From assembly GCF_001571145.1 (NCBI RefSeq), contig NZ_BCTF01000031.1:1-56543 (forward strand): a DNA stretch of 56,543 bases, written 5' to 3'. The notes under the pieces are model-generated. The model had not been told where the DNA came from. It worked only from the letters and a program-made list of their open reading frames with translations, and searched no databases. Position numbers and translations under genes: made by a program. Of this stretch, positions 9,354 through 18,477 are shown piece by piece (the stretch's first letter is position 1; every line of letters begins with the position of its first letter). This DNA is from Hydrogenophaga flava NBRC 102514. Its GTDB lineage: Bacteria; Pseudomonadota; Gammaproteobacteria; Burkholderiales; Burkholderiaceae_C.

Positions 9354-10038
9354 AGTCGACAGCGTCGACGTGTTCTACGGCGACTTCCAGGCGGTCTCCG
9401 GCGTGAGCCTGTCGCTCTCGGCCGGCGAGGTGCTGGCGCTCATCGGTGCCAATGGCGCCGGCAAGACCACGCTGCTGCGCGCGGTCACCGGTCTGCTGGC
9501 GCCGCGCGCGGGCCGCATCCGTTTCGACGGCGACGATGTGACCGGCCTGCCCGCCGAAGCCTTGGCGCGCCGCGGCGTGGCCATGGTGCCCGAGGGCCGC
9601 ATGCTGTTCCCGTCGCTGACGGTGGAGGAGAACCTGCAGATGGGCACGCTCACCCGCCGGCGTGGGCCCTGGACGCTGGACGCGGTGTACGGGGTGTTCC
9701 CGGTGCTCAAGGAACTGCGCCAGCGCAACGCGATGCAGCTCTCGGGCGGGCAGCAGCAGATGGTGGCCATCGGCCGCGCGCTGCTGGGCAACCCGCGCCT
9801 GCTGGTCTGCGACGAGCTCTCGCTGGGCCTGGCGCCGCTGGTGGTGGAGGAGATCTACCGCACCTTCGACCGCATCCGCGGCGCCGACCTGGCCATCGTG
9901 CTGGTGGAGCAGGACGTGGCGCGCGCCCGCTCGGTCTCCGACCGGCTGACCTGTCTGCTCAAGGGCCAGGTCACGCTGCAGGGCGCGAGCCAGGGCATCA
10001 CGCTGCCGCAGGTGACGGCGGCCTATTTCGGGGAATGA
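9340..10038 (+). CDS. livF: ABC transporter ATP-binding protein, LivF type
   Basis: 232 residues. It has Walker A GANGAGKTT, a full signature motif LSGGQQQMVAIGRALLG, and Walker B LLVCDELSLGLAP. It is the second nucleotide-binding subunit of the importer and pairs with the LivG-type protein. It overlaps the upstream gene by 14 bp and ends one base before the LivH gene, which points to strict co-translation. Confidence 0.88.
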   Translation: MPLLEVDSVDVFYGDFQAVSGVSLSLSAGEVLALIGANGAGKTTLLRAVTGLLAPRAGRIRFDGDDVTGLPAEALARRGVAMVPEGRMLFPSLTVEENLQMGTLTRRRGPWTLDAVYGVFPVLKELRQRNAMQLSGGQQQMVAIGRALLGNPRLLVCDELSLGLAPLVVEEIYRTFDRIRGADLAIVLVEQDVARARSVSDRLTCLLKGQVTLQGASQGITLPQVTAAYFGE

Positions 10039-10039
10039 C

Positions 10040-10906
10040 ATGGACTGGCTATCGACCTTGATCAACGGCCTGCTGCTCGGCGGCCTCTACGCGCTGTTCG
10101 GCCTGGGCCTGGCGCTGGTGTTCGGCGTGATGCGGGTGGTGAACCTGGCGCACGGCGAGTTCATCGTGCTCGGCGCCTACGCCGGCTTCTTCCTGGTGGG
10201 CTGGTTCAGCAGCGTGCCGGTGTGGGCCATGCTCATCCCGGTGGTGCTGATCGGCTACGCCTTTGGCTGGCTGCTGCAGGCCACGCTGCTCAACCGCGCG
10301 GTGCGCACGGGCAATGTGCTCACGCCGCTGATGCTGACCTTCGGCCTGTCGGTGCTGCTGCGCAACGGCATGGTCGAGCTCTTCGGCGCCGACTCGCGCG
10401 CTGTGGACGCCGGCGCGCTGGGCAGCGCCAGCATGGACCTGCTGGGCCTTTCGGTGGGCGTGTACCCGGTGCTGATGCTGCTGCTGGCACTGGCCCTGTT
10501 CGCCAGCCTGCAGTGGGTGCTGCGGCACACCGAGTTCGGCCGCACGGTGCGCGCCACGGCCGACTTCCCGGACGTGGTGCGGCTGATGGGCGTCAAACCC
10601 GAACGCGTGTTCTGCCAGGTCATGGGCCTGGCCGCGGCCTTCGCCATGGGCGCGGGCTACCTGCTGGCGCAGCGCACGCTGTTCACACCGTTCTCCGGTG
10701 TCGAGCGCATGCTGGTGGCCTTCGAGGTGGTGATCATCGGCGGCCTGGGTTCGTTCTGGGGCGCGGTTGCCGGGGGTCTGGTGCTGGGCGTGGCCCAGCT
10801 GTTCGGCCAGCGCCTGGACTCCAACGCCGGCTCGCTGTACGCGCACCTGCTGTTCCTCTTCACGCTGATGGTCCGCCCCAAGGGCCTGGCCGGAGGCCGC
10901 GCATGA
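10040..10906 (+). CDS. livH: ABC transporter permease, LivH type
   Basis: 288 residues with about eight hydrophobic membrane segments. The LivH hallmark start (LINGLLLGGLYALFGLGLALVFGVMRVVNLAHGEF) is present, with the conserved VVIIGGLGSFWGAVAGGL block near the C-terminus. It forms half of the inner-membrane channel. The stop codon overlaps the LivM start (ATGA at 10903). Confidence 0.9.
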   Translation: MDWLSTLINGLLLGGLYALFGLGLALVFGVMRVVNLAHGEFIVLGAYAGFFLVGWFSSVPVWAMLIPVVLIGYAFGWLLQATLLNRAVRTGNVLTPLMLTFGLSVLLRNGMVELFGADSRAVDAGALGSASMDLLGLSVGVYPVLMLLLALALFASLQWVLRHTEFGRTVRATADFPDVVRLMGVKPERVFCQVMGLAAAFAMGAGYLLAQRTLFTPFSGVERMLVAFEVVIIGGLGSFWGAVAGGLVLGVAQLFGQRLDSNAGSLYAHLLFLFTLMVRPKGLAGGRA

Positions 10907-11856
10907 AAGCCCGCGCCCTGCTTCCCCTGGCCTGGACCCTGCCCTGCGCCATCGCCGCCGCGCTGGCGCCGCAGTGGCTGGACGCCGGCCTGATGCGCCT
11001 GGCCAGCGAGGTGCTGCTGGCCATCTGCCTGGCCCAGATGTGGAACCTGCTGGCCGGGTACGGCGGCCTGATGTCGCTGGGCCACCAGCTGTTCATCGGC
11101 GTCGGCGCCTACGCCCTGTTCGACCTCGCGCAGCGCACCGGCGTCTCGCCCTACTGGCTGCTGCCGCTCACCGCCCTGGCCGGCGCGCTGTGCGCGGTGC
11201 TGATCGCGCCCGCCCTGTTCCGGCTGCGCGAGGCCTACTTCGCCATCGGTATCTGGGTCATGGCCGAGGTGGTGCTGCTGCTGGTGACCAAGACCCAGGC
11301 CCTGGGCGGCAACGCGGGCCTGACGCTGGACATGTCGGCGCTGGAGGACATCGAGCTGTTCGGGCAGATGAGCTTCTGGCTGTCCTGCGCGCTGGGCATT
11401 GCGTCGGTGGCCGGGCTGCAGCTGCTGATGCGCTCGCGCCTGGGCCTGGCCATGACGGCCGTGCGCGACAACGAGGTGGCCGCACGCAGCGTGGGCATCG
11501 ACGTGCAGCGCGTGCGCCTGGTGGCCTTTGTCATCTCCGGCGGCATGAGCGCGCTGGCCGGTGCCGTGTACTTCATGGGTGGCATGTTCCTCGCGCCCAG
11601 CGCCGCCTTCGACGTCAACTGGGTGGTGATGATGCTGTTCGCCACCCTGATCGGCGGCATCGGCACCATCGGCGGCCCGGTCATCGGCGTGCTGATCTGG
11701 TTTGCGCTGCGCGAGCTGCTGGCCACCTCGCTGGGCATCTCCGGCGGCTGGTACCTGATCGCCATGGGCGCGGTCGCCGTGCTGGTCAGCCTGTGGGCCC
11801 CGCGCGGCCTGCTGGGCCTGCGCCCCTGGACCTCCCTGCGAAAGGCCATGCCATGA
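10903..11856 (+). CDS. livM: ABC transporter permease, LivM type
   Basis: 317 residues and multi-spanning. Family blocks are LAQMWNLLAGYGGLMSLGHQLFIGVGAYA, TAVRDNEVAARSVGID, and ATLIGGIGTIGGPVIG near the end. It is the partner permease of the LivH protein. Both gene ends overlap their neighbours by ATGA, which is consistent with coupled translation of the whole transporter. Confidence 0.9.
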   Translation: MKARALLPLAWTLPCAIAAALAPQWLDAGLMRLASEVLLAICLAQMWNLLAGYGGLMSLGHQLFIGVGAYALFDLAQRTGVSPYWLLPLTALAGALCAVLIAPALFRLREAYFAIGIWVMAEVVLLLVTKTQALGGNAGLTLDMSALEDIELFGQMSFWLSCALGIASVAGLQLLMRSRLGLAMTAVRDNEVAARSVGIDVQRVRLVAFVISGGMSALAGAVYFMGGMFLAPSAAFDVNWVVMMLFATLIGGIGTIGGPVIGVLIWFALRELLATSLGISGGWYLIAMGAVAVLVSLWAPRGLLGLRPWTSLRKAMP

Positions 11857-13001
11857 CACCCGCCGCCCGCCTCCTGCCCCTGGCCGCCGCCCTCGCGGCC
11901 TCGGCCACCAGCGTCTGCGCTCAGGACAAGCCACCGCAACCCATCGTGGTGGGCGCGGTCAGCAGCCTCACCGGGCCGGGCGCCTCGGACGCCAGCGTGC
12001 AGGCGGCGCGCATGGTCTTCGATTCGGTCAACGCCGCCGGGGGCGTCCAGGGCCGGCGCATCGAGTACCGGGTGATCGACGACCGGATGTCGCCGCCGCA
12101 GGCGCAGCGCGCGGCCACCGAGCTGATCGAGGACCCGCGCACCGTCGCCCTGGTGGGCGGTTCCAGTGCGCTGGAGTGCGGCGTGAACCAGGCGCGCTAC
12201 GCCCAGGCCGGCCTGTTCAACCTGCCCGGCGCCGGTGGCGACCCCGCGTGTTTTTCTTCGACCCACATCGCGCCGCTGAACGCCGGCCCCTACGTGGCCA
12301 CCGCCACGGCCCTGAGCTTCGCGCACCAGGTGCTGCGCCACGAGCGCCTGTGCGTGGTCTCGCCCGCGCTGCCGGGCATGACCGAGGCGTTCGAAAAATC
12401 AGTGCGGGACTGGACGCAGCGCACCAGGGCGCCCGCCCCGGCGCTGGACATGTACCAGCTGGGCGAGCCGCTGGCGCCGCTGGTGCAGCGGGTGGCGGCG
12501 CGCCAGTGCCAGGCGGTGGTCTACACCGGCCCCGGCGGCCCCGCCATCGAATGGGTGCTGGCCAGCCGGCCGGCCATGCCCCGGGTGCCCATCGTGATGC
12601 TCACCCCGGTCTACACCACGCAGGCCGCGCAGGCGCTGGCGGGTGCGGGCGACGGCCTCTACGCGATGGCCGAGTTCGACCCCTGGTCCAGCGGCTCGAT
12701 GCAGATCATGGGCTGGCGCCGCCTGCTGATCGCCCGGCAGATCGAACCCAGCTCGCTCTCGCAGGGCGGCTATCTTGCGGCGCAGGCCCTGGTACACACG
12801 CTGCAGGGCCTGCGCGGCCCCATCACCCGGGCCAGCGTGGCGCAGGCCCTGCAGACCATGGCGCCCTGGCGCAGCGGCATGATGGAACAGCCCTTCCGGG
12901 TCGGCGCCGACGGCCGCCACCAGCTCAACCGCAGCGCGCTGCCGATGAAGCTGGAGGCGGGCAAATGGCGCATCGCCCACACCCAGTGGATCCGCGAGTG
13001 A
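11853..13001 (+). CDS. Second branched-chain-type ABC substrate-binding protein
   Basis: 382 residues with a Sec signal peptide ending near VCAQ (about residue 23). The mature start IVVGAVSSLTGPGAS and the later AAQALVHTLQGL region mark the Peripla_BP_6 family. It is clearly different in sequence from the binding protein at the head of the operon. It overlaps LivM by ATGA, so it belongs to the same transcript. It likely widens the substrate range of one importer. The stop is separated from the convergent aminotransferase stop by a single base. Confidence 0.82.
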   Translation: MTPAARLLPLAAALAASATSVCAQDKPPQPIVVGAVSSLTGPGASDASVQAARMVFDSVNAAGGVQGRRIEYRVIDDRMSPPQAQRAATELIEDPRTVALVGGSSALECGVNQARYAQAGLFNLPGAGGDPACFSSTHIAPLNAGPYVATATALSFAHQVLRHERLCVVSPALPGMTEAFEKSVRDWTQRTRAPAPALDMYQLGEPLAPLVQRVAARQCQAVVYTGPGGPAIEWVLASRPAMPRVPIVMLTPVYTTQAAQALAGAGDGLYAMAEFDPWSSGSMQIMGWRRLLIARQIEPSSLSQGGYLAAQALVHTLQGLRGPITRASVAQALQTMAPWRSGMMEQPFRVGADGRHQLNRSALPMKLEAGKWRIAHTQWIRE

Positions 13002-13002
13002 A

Positions 13003-14373
13003 TCAGAGGCTGCGCAGCCCATCTCCGAACACGTCCAGCGCCTTGAACAGCAGCTTGCGCGGGATGGTCAGCGAGGGCATGACGCGCATCACGTTGGTGT
13101 AGCGGCCGCAGGGCACCATCAGCACGCCGTGGCTCAGCACATGGCCCATGAGCTTGCCCAGCTTCTCGCCCGTCAGCGGCGCCTTGGTGGCCTGGTCCTC
13201 CACCAGTTCGATGCCGATCATCAGCCCGCGGCCGCGCACCTCGCCGATGTAGGGGTTGTTGAAGCCGCGGATGTACGCCTGCGCCTCCTGGCCCAGCTGG
13301 TGGGCGCGGTTGATCAGGTCCAGCTTCGGGTCCTGCAGCAGGCTGATGTTGGTCAGGGACACCGCGGCCGACAGCGAGTTGGCCGCGAAGGTGTTGGGCG
13401 CCGAGCCGTCGGGGATCTTCGCGGCCAGGTCGGAGCGCATCACCAGACCGGCCATCGGCACGTCGCCGCCCATGCCCTTGCCGAAGGTCAGCATGTCGGG
13501 CTTCACGCCCGAGTGCTCGACCGCCCACATCTTGCCGGTGCGGCCCGCGCCACACTGCACCTCGTCCACGATCAGCAGTGCGCCGCTCTTGTCGCAGGCC
13601 TTGCGCAGCAGCTGCAGGAACTCGGGCGACGGCGGCACATAACCGCCCTCGCCCTGCACCGGCTCCACGATCACGGCGGCCACGTCGTCGGCCGCGGTGT
13701 AGGGCGTGTTGAGCAGGTAGTCCACGTATTCACCGGCGATCTGCTCGGCGCTCTTGTGGGTGGTGTCGAACGGGAAGCGGTAGGCGTAGGGGTACGGCGC
13801 ATGGATCACGCCGCCCATGAACGGTCCGTAGCCCTTGCGGTAGGCGGTGCCGGTGGTCAGCGCGTTCGAGGCGTTCCACACCCCGTGGTAGCCGCCGTGG
13901 AAGGCAATGATCTGGTGCCGACCGGTGACGCGCTTGGCGAACTTCACCGCCGCTTCCAGCGCGTCGCTGCCGCTCTGCGTGAAGAAGGTGATGCAGTCGC
14001 CGCGCAGGCCCTCGGGCATGATCTCGGAGATCTTGGCCGCCAGCTCGGTGCGCTTGGAGCTGTTGACCTCCATCGCGTGCATCAGCACTTCCGACTGCTG
14101 GCGGATCGCCTCCAGCACCTTCGGGTGGCAGCGGCCCACGCTGCTCACGCCCACGCCGGCCGAGAGGTCGATGAAGGTGTTGCCGTCCGGGTCCTGGAAG
14201 GTGACGCCCATGGCGCGGTCCATCACCACCGGCATGCGGCCACCACCGCGCGCCATCGACTCGGTGCGCGCGGACAGCGCCAGCGCTTCTTGCGCCTTGG
14301 GACCGGGGAAGGTGGCCGAGACCATCTTGGGCGCATCGGCAAAGCTCAGGGATTCAAAGTCAAGTTCGTTCAC
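13003..14373 (-). CDS. Class III PLP-dependent aminotransferase
   Basis: 456 residues from the GTG at 14373, which has an AAGG ribosome-binding site a few bases upstream. Family signatures are FTQSGSDALEAAVKFAK, the cofactor segment LIVDEVQCGAGRTGK, and the PLP lysine in FGKGMGG (Lys299). The class covers 4-aminobutyrate, omega-amino-acid and amino-alcohol-derived substrates, transferring the amino group to 2-oxoglutarate or pyruvate. An AraC-type box lies 121 bp upstream (14495-14509), and the gene sits beside an EutR-like regulator. A role in amine or amino-alcohol breakdown is inferred from this. Confidence 0.87.
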   Translation of the reverse strand: MNELDFESLSFADAPKMVSATFPGPKAQEALALSARTESMARGGGRMPVVMDRAMGVTFQDPDGNTFIDLSAGVGVSSVGRCHPKVLEAIRQQSEVLMHAMEVNSSKRTELAAKISEIMPEGLRGDCITFFTQSGSDALEAAVKFAKRVTGRHQIIAFHGGYHGVWNASNALTTGTAYRKGYGPFMGGVIHAPYPYAYRFPFDTTHKSAEQIAGEYVDYLLNTPYTAADDVAAVIVEPVQGEGGYVPPSPEFLQLLRKACDKSGALLIVDEVQCGAGRTGKMWAVEHSGVKPDMLTFGKGMGGDVPMAGLVMRSDLAAKIPDGSAPNTFAANSLSAAVSLTNISLLQDPKLDLINRAHQLGQEAQAYIRGFNNPYIGEVRGRGLMIGIELVEDQATKAPLTGEKLGKLMGHVLSHGVLMVPCGRYTNVMRVMPSLTIPRKLLFKALDVFGDGLRSL

Positions 14374-14494
14374 GGGGACACCTTGGAGAAACTGTGGTCG
14401 GCGATGCATCACCGGCAAGGGTGATCGCATCGAAGGACACAGAGCCGCGTGGCTCTGGTGGGACGGATTCTGTTGGTGCCCCCGCGAGCGGGGT

Positions 14495-14509
14495 TAGCCC
14501 GAATCGGCA
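14495..14509 (-). promoter_or_regulatory. AraC/XylS-type box, copy 1
   Basis: Minus-strand TGCCGATTCGGGCTA fits TGCM-N6-GGNTA, the XylS-type half-site. It lies 121 bp upstream of the aminotransferase start. A CCCCGC-GA-GCGGGG hairpin (14480-14493) adjoins it on the promoter side. It is identical over 15 bp to the copy at 26047-26061. Confidence 0.6.
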
Positions 14510-14571
14510 AGCTTTGGCAGCCCGCCGGTGGGTGAAGAGACACAGGGGCCGGCGCGCTGCGCCGGCGGGTC

Positions 14572-15549
14572 TCAGGCCGCGGCGGCGGCCCGTGCGGGCG
14601 GCGCGCTGACCGCGCGCGGGGTCTGCGACGGCAGCTCCAGGAACAGCTCCTGGTACTCCGACGCGAAGTGGCTCAGGTGGAAGAAGCCCCACTTCGCGGC
14701 GGCGTCACCGATCGACAGCTGCTGGGGCGTGGTGGACATGAGTTCGCGCCGCACACCGTTCAGGCGCACGCTGCGGATGTAGTTCACCGGGTTGGTCTCG
14801 GTCACGCTCTGGAAGCTGTTCTGCACCGTGCGGCGGCTGACCCGCAGCCGTTTGCACAGGTCCACCACGCTGGGCGCGTTGGCGGCGTCCGACAGGGTCA
14901 TGCGGTGGCACTTCTCCACGATGAAGCTGCGCGAGGAGCTGCCGTGGCGCTGGGACCGGTCGCACGCGGGATCGGAGATCAGGCGCATCAGCTCACCCAG
15001 CATCGCCTGCTCGACCTGCTGCTCCTCCTCGGGCGTGGACACCTGCCCGGAGACGGCGATCACCGCGTTGAACAGGGCCAGCAGGCGCTTGCGGCTCTCC
15101 GCCAGGCGGTGGCCAGGCACCTGCACCACCGGCTGCTTCAGCAGCGCGTCGATGCCGGTGGGCCAGGGGGCGCCCGCCATCATCCGCTCGAAGGCCTCGC
15201 GCTCGAAGGTGATGGACAGCATGTCCATGTGCATCGGCATGTGGAACATGAACTCGTCGCCGCCCTGCAGCACGAAGATGCACTTGTCGTCCGCCGCCCG
15301 GCCCTGCACCCGCGCTGCGCCGGGCACGGCCAGCGGCACCGCGAAGCAGATCTGGCCGCGCGGCGCCTCGCCGTGCTGCACCACGCGCTGGTTGATGAGT
15401 TCGCGGAACGCGTGGATGCGCGTGGTGGAGAACTGGGACAGGGCGCACTGCGCGGCGCCGGCCGAGATCTGGCTGTAGGTCTGGCCCCAGCCATGCACCG
15501 ATGTGGCGTGCAGGTGCACGTCGTTGAAGCGATCTGTTCTGGTGTTCAT
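14572..15549 (-). CDS. AraC-family regulator, EutR-like
   Basis: 325 residues. The C-terminal AraC double HTH (VVDLCKRLRVSRRTVQNSFQ, then GDAAAKWGFFHLSHFASEYQELF) closely follows the known EutR pattern. The N-terminal part (SVHGWGQTYSQISAGAAQ) also resembles EutR. In enteric bacteria EutR is the ethanolamine-responsive activator, so the inducer here may be an amine or amino alcohol. The ATG at 15549 is chosen because AGAGG lies just upstream. It stands between the aminotransferase and a divergent aldehyde dehydrogenase, both with matching boxes. It is a paralogue of the regulator at 28124-29122. Confidence 0.87.
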   Translation of the reverse strand: MNTRTDRFNDVHLHATSVHGWGQTYSQISAGAAQCALSQFSTTRIHAFRELINQRVVQHGEAPRGQICFAVPLAVPGAARVQGRAADDKCIFVLQGGDEFMFHMPMHMDMLSITFEREAFERMMAGAPWPTGIDALLKQPVVQVPGHRLAESRKRLLALFNAVIAVSGQVSTPEEEQQVEQAMLGELMRLISDPACDRSQRHGSSSRSFIVEKCHRMTLSDAANAPSVVDLCKRLRVSRRTVQNSFQSVTETNPVNYIRSVRLNGVRRELMSTTPQQLSIGDAAAKWGFFHLSHFASEYQELFLELPSQTPRAVSAPPARAAAAA

Positions 15550-15694
15550 GAGACCTCTGGTCAACGTGGTCCGAATGCGGGCATCTGGTGGCCCGTGACG
15601 TCGTGATCCCTGGTGCCGCAAGAAGTGTGCCTCTGGCCCCCGGCGCGCCGGTACCCGTGCTAACCCGCAGAAGCGGGTGCCGGGCGTGACAAGG

Positions 15695-15709
15695 TGCTGA
15701 TTTGGGCTA
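15695..15709 (+). promoter_or_regulatory. AraC/XylS-type box, copy 2
   Basis: TGCTGATTTGGGCTA lies 63 bp before the aldehyde dehydrogenase start at 15773, in the 223-bp divergent region shared with the AraC gene. A short hairpin, ACCCGC-AGAA-GCGGGT (15663-15678), stands 16 bp upstream. The spacing suits an activator site. Confidence 0.6.
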
Positions 15710-15772
15710 CTGAGGCGCCGGGCGCCAACCCGACACTCGCCCCGACTTCAGCCACCCACCCGAGTGTTCAAC

Positions 15773-17224
15773 ATGACCCAGCACCTCAAGCACTTCATCG
15801 AAGGCGCCCACACCGAATCGTCGGACGACGCGCGCCTGGACCTGATCAACCCCGTGGACGAGCAGGTGTACGCCACCGCCGCCAGCGGCACTGCGCAGGA
15901 CGTGGACCGCGCCGTCTCGGCCGCCCACGCCCAGCTGGTCGGCGGCGCCTGGAGCAAGCTCAACGGCAGCCACCGCGCGGCGCTGCTGAACCAGCTGGCC
16001 AGCCTGGTCGAGCGCGACCTGGAGATCCTGGCCGACATGGACGCACGGGCCATCGGCCGCTCGCGCATGGAACCGCGCATGATGGACGTGCCCAACGCCG
16101 TGTCCCACCTGCGCGCGGCCGCGGGCTGGGCCAACCAGCTGGAGGGCCGCACCATCCCCACCGGCGGCTACATGGGGGTGCGCACGCTGTCCTACACGGT
16201 GCGCGAACCGGTGGGCGTGGTCGCGGCCATCGTGCCCTGGAACGCGCCGCTGATGATCACCACCTGGAAGCTGGCGGCCCTGCTCGCGGCCGGCTGCACC
16301 GTGGTCATCAAGCCGTCGGAAGAGACGCCGCAGTCGGCCCTGCACCTGGCCGCGCTGTGCCAGGAAGCGGGCTTCCCCGACGGTGTGGTCAACGTGGTGA
16401 TGGGCCTGGGTGAGGTGGTGGGTCGCGCGCTGTGCGAGCACCCGCTGGTGGCCAAGATCAGCTTCACCGGCAGCCCCGAGGCGGGCGCGGCCATCCAGCG
16501 CATCGCGGCGCCGCTGTTCAAGCGGGTGACGCTGGAGCTGGGCGGCAAGAGCCCGCAGATCGTGTTCGACGACGCCCGCTTCGACGACGCGGTGCGCGGT
16601 TGCGCCATGGGCCTGTTCATCAACCAGGGCCAGGTCTGCGCGGCGGGCTCGCGCATTCTGGTGCAGAAGGGCATTGCCGCGAAGTTCTCGGCCGCGCTGG
16701 CGCAGGCCGCGAAGGCGGTCACCGTGGGCGACCCTTCGCAGGAGGGCGTGCAGATGGGGCCGGTGGCCAAGAAGGCCCAGTACGAGCGGGTGAACCGCTA
16801 CATCTGCCAGGGCCTGGAAGAAGGCGCCGAGCTGCTGGCGGGCGGTGTGTCGAACACCGCCAAGGGCTGGTTCGTGCGGCCCACCATCTTCGGCGGCGCG
16901 AACAACCGCATGAGCATCGCGCGCGAGGAGATCTTCGGCCCGGTGGGCACGGTCATCGAGTTCGAGACCGACGACGAAGCCATTGCCCTAGCCAACGACT
17001 CGGCCTACGGCCTGGCGGCCACGGTGTGGACCGGCAGCCTGGAGCGCGCCCACAAGGTGGCCGGCGCCATGCGCGTGGGTGCCGTCGGCGTGAACTGCTG
17101 GAGCCCGCTGGACGCCAACCTGCCCTGGGGCGGCCTCAAGACCAGCGGCATCGGCCGCGAGGGCGGCCTGCCCGGTTCGCTGGCCTACACCGAAGAGAAG
17201 GTCATCACCGTGCTGCTGCCCTGA
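15773..17224 (+). CDS. NAD(P)-dependent aldehyde dehydrogenase
   Basis: 483 residues, the standard ALDH length. The substrate channel block is VPWNAPLMITTWKLAALLAAGC, the catalytic Glu is in LELGGKSP, and the nucleophile Cys is in NQGQVCAAGSR. It oxidises an aldehyde to its acid in the cytoplasm. The ATG at 15773 is preferred to a GTG nine bases upstream. The closest relative in this window is the ALDH at 29190-30665 (shared VPWNAPLMI and NQGQxCAAGSRILV). It precedes the cytochrome b561 and nitroreductase genes in one transcript and probably acts on the aldehyde made by the neighbouring amine pathway. Confidence 0.9.
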   Translation: MTQHLKHFIEGAHTESSDDARLDLINPVDEQVYATAASGTAQDVDRAVSAAHAQLVGGAWSKLNGSHRAALLNQLASLVERDLEILADMDARAIGRSRMEPRMMDVPNAVSHLRAAAGWANQLEGRTIPTGGYMGVRTLSYTVREPVGVVAAIVPWNAPLMITTWKLAALLAAGCTVVIKPSEETPQSALHLAALCQEAGFPDGVVNVVMGLGEVVGRALCEHPLVAKISFTGSPEAGAAIQRIAAPLFKRVTLELGGKSPQIVFDDARFDDAVRGCAMGLFINQGQVCAAGSRILVQKGIAAKFSAALAQAAKAVTVGDPSQEGVQMGPVAKKAQYERVNRYICQGLEEGAELLAGGVSNTAKGWFVRPTIFGGANNRMSIAREEIFGPVGTVIEFETDDEAIALANDSAYGLAATVWTGSLERAHKVAGAMRVGAVGVNCWSPLDANLPWGGLKTSGIGREGGLPGSLAYTEEKVITVLLP

Positions 17225-17271
17225 CCCACCCCCTCTCCCCTTTCACACCCACGTCCACTGGAGAACCCGAC

Positions 17272-17817
17272 ATGAAGCACCAAGACAAGTACCCAGCCAG
17301 CATGCGCGCGCTGCACTGGCTGATGGCCCTCCTCATCCTCGGCCAGATCTTTGGCGGCTGGTTCATGACGCCCTACGACGAGACCCGCGAGCCGCTGGTG
17401 GGCCAGCTCTACTGGTGGCACAAGTCCTTCGGGCTGCTGGCCTTCCTGCTGATCTTCATCCGTCTGAGCAACCGGCTGCGCTACGTGCCACCCGAGCTGC
17501 CTGCGGGCCTGCCCGCCTTCGACCGCAAGCTGGCGCACTTCGCGCACTGGGCCATCTATTTCCTCATCGTGATGCTGCCCATCACCGGCTACACGCTGTC
17601 GAGCACCTTCGAGTACAGCGACGGTGTCACATTCTTCGGCATCCACGTGCCCGAGCTGTTCCCGAAGAACGAGACCGCCTACGAAGCCGCCGACTGGCTG
17701 CACGGCATCCTGGCCTACACCCTGCTGGCGGTGGTCGTGCTGCACCTGGCCGGCGTGATCAAACACCGCTACTTCGACAAGAACCCCGACAACGATGTCC
17801 TCCAACGCATGCTCTGA
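17272..17817 (+). CDS. Cytochrome b561-type membrane haem protein
   Basis: 181 residues with four membrane helices. Candidate haem-ligand histidines lie in MRALHWLMALL, YWWHKSFGLLAF, DWLHGILAYTLL and VVLHLAGVIKHRYF, as in the CybB family. These proteins pass electrons between the quinone pool and partners in the inner membrane. It lies 47 bp after the aldehyde dehydrogenase with a GGAG site upstream, so it is probably co-transcribed. A role in re-oxidising a reduced cofactor of the local pathway is possible but not shown. Confidence 0.85.
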   Translation: MKHQDKYPASMRALHWLMALLILGQIFGGWFMTPYDETREPLVGQLYWWHKSFGLLAFLLIFIRLSNRLRYVPPELPAGLPAFDRKLAHFAHWAIYFLIVMLPITGYTLSSTFEYSDGVTFFGIHVPELFPKNETAYEAADWLHGILAYTLLAVVVLHLAGVIKHRYFDKNPDNDVLQRML

Positions 17818-17824
17818 GAAACCC

Positions 17825-18460
17825 ATGTCCCTGCAACTCAACACCTGCCCCCAGGCGCTGGAACTGATCCGCGCGCGCGTCTCGACCAGCCACTTCAACC
17901 CTGCGTTCGAGATCGACGACGACCTGGTCGCCGACCTCATCGGCCACGCCTGCGAGGCGCCCAGCGCCTACCACCTGCAGAACTGGCGCTTCATCGCGGT
18001 CCGCTCGCGCGAAGGCCGGCAGAAGCTGTGCGACCCGGCCTACGGCCAGCACCAGGTGAAGGACGCGGCGGTGACGGTGATCGTCATCGGCACCCTCGAC
18101 GGCTACCAGCGCATCCGCGCCAACCTGCAGCCCCTGGTCGACGCCGGCCACATGGGGCCGGAGGACCTGGAAGCCTGGGCGAACGACACCCACCGCGGCA
18201 TGCACGACCGGCCGGCGAAGCAGCGCGACGAGGCCATCCGCTCGGGCTCGCTGGCGGCCATGAACCTGATGACGGCGGCCCAGGCCCTGGGCCTGGCCAG
18301 CGCCCCGATGGGCGGTTTCGATGCCGCGGCCGTCAGCGCCGCATTCGGCCTCGCGCCGACCGAGCTGCCGGTGATGCTGGTGGCCATCGGCCGGCCCGCG
18401 CCGGGCAATTGGCCGCGCAAGCCGCGCCGCCCGGTCGGCGAGGTGCTGTCCATCGTCTGA
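17825..18460 (+). CDS. Nitroreductase-family flavoprotein
   Basis: 211 residues from the ATG at 17825 (an ATG 30 bases upstream overlaps the b561 gene). Family features are the N-terminal RVSTSHFNPAFEIDDDLVADLIGHACEAPSAYHLQNWRF block and the C-terminal AAQALGLASAPMGGFD segment. Such FMN proteins reduce nitro groups, quinones or activated double bonds using NAD(P)H. The gene follows b561 after 7 bp. The substrate is unknown, and convergence on the LuxR gene leaves 17 bp. Confidence 0.8.
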   Translation: MSLQLNTCPQALELIRARVSTSHFNPAFEIDDDLVADLIGHACEAPSAYHLQNWRFIAVRSREGRQKLCDPAYGQHQVKDAAVTVIVIGTLDGYQRIRANLQPLVDAGHMGPEDLEAWANDTHRGMHDRPAKQRDEAIRSGSLAAMNLMTAAQALGLASAPMGGFDAAAVSAAFGLAPTELPVMLVAIGRPAPGNWPRKPRRPVGEVLSIV

Positions 18461-18477
18461 GGGGCCCGGGCCCGGTC

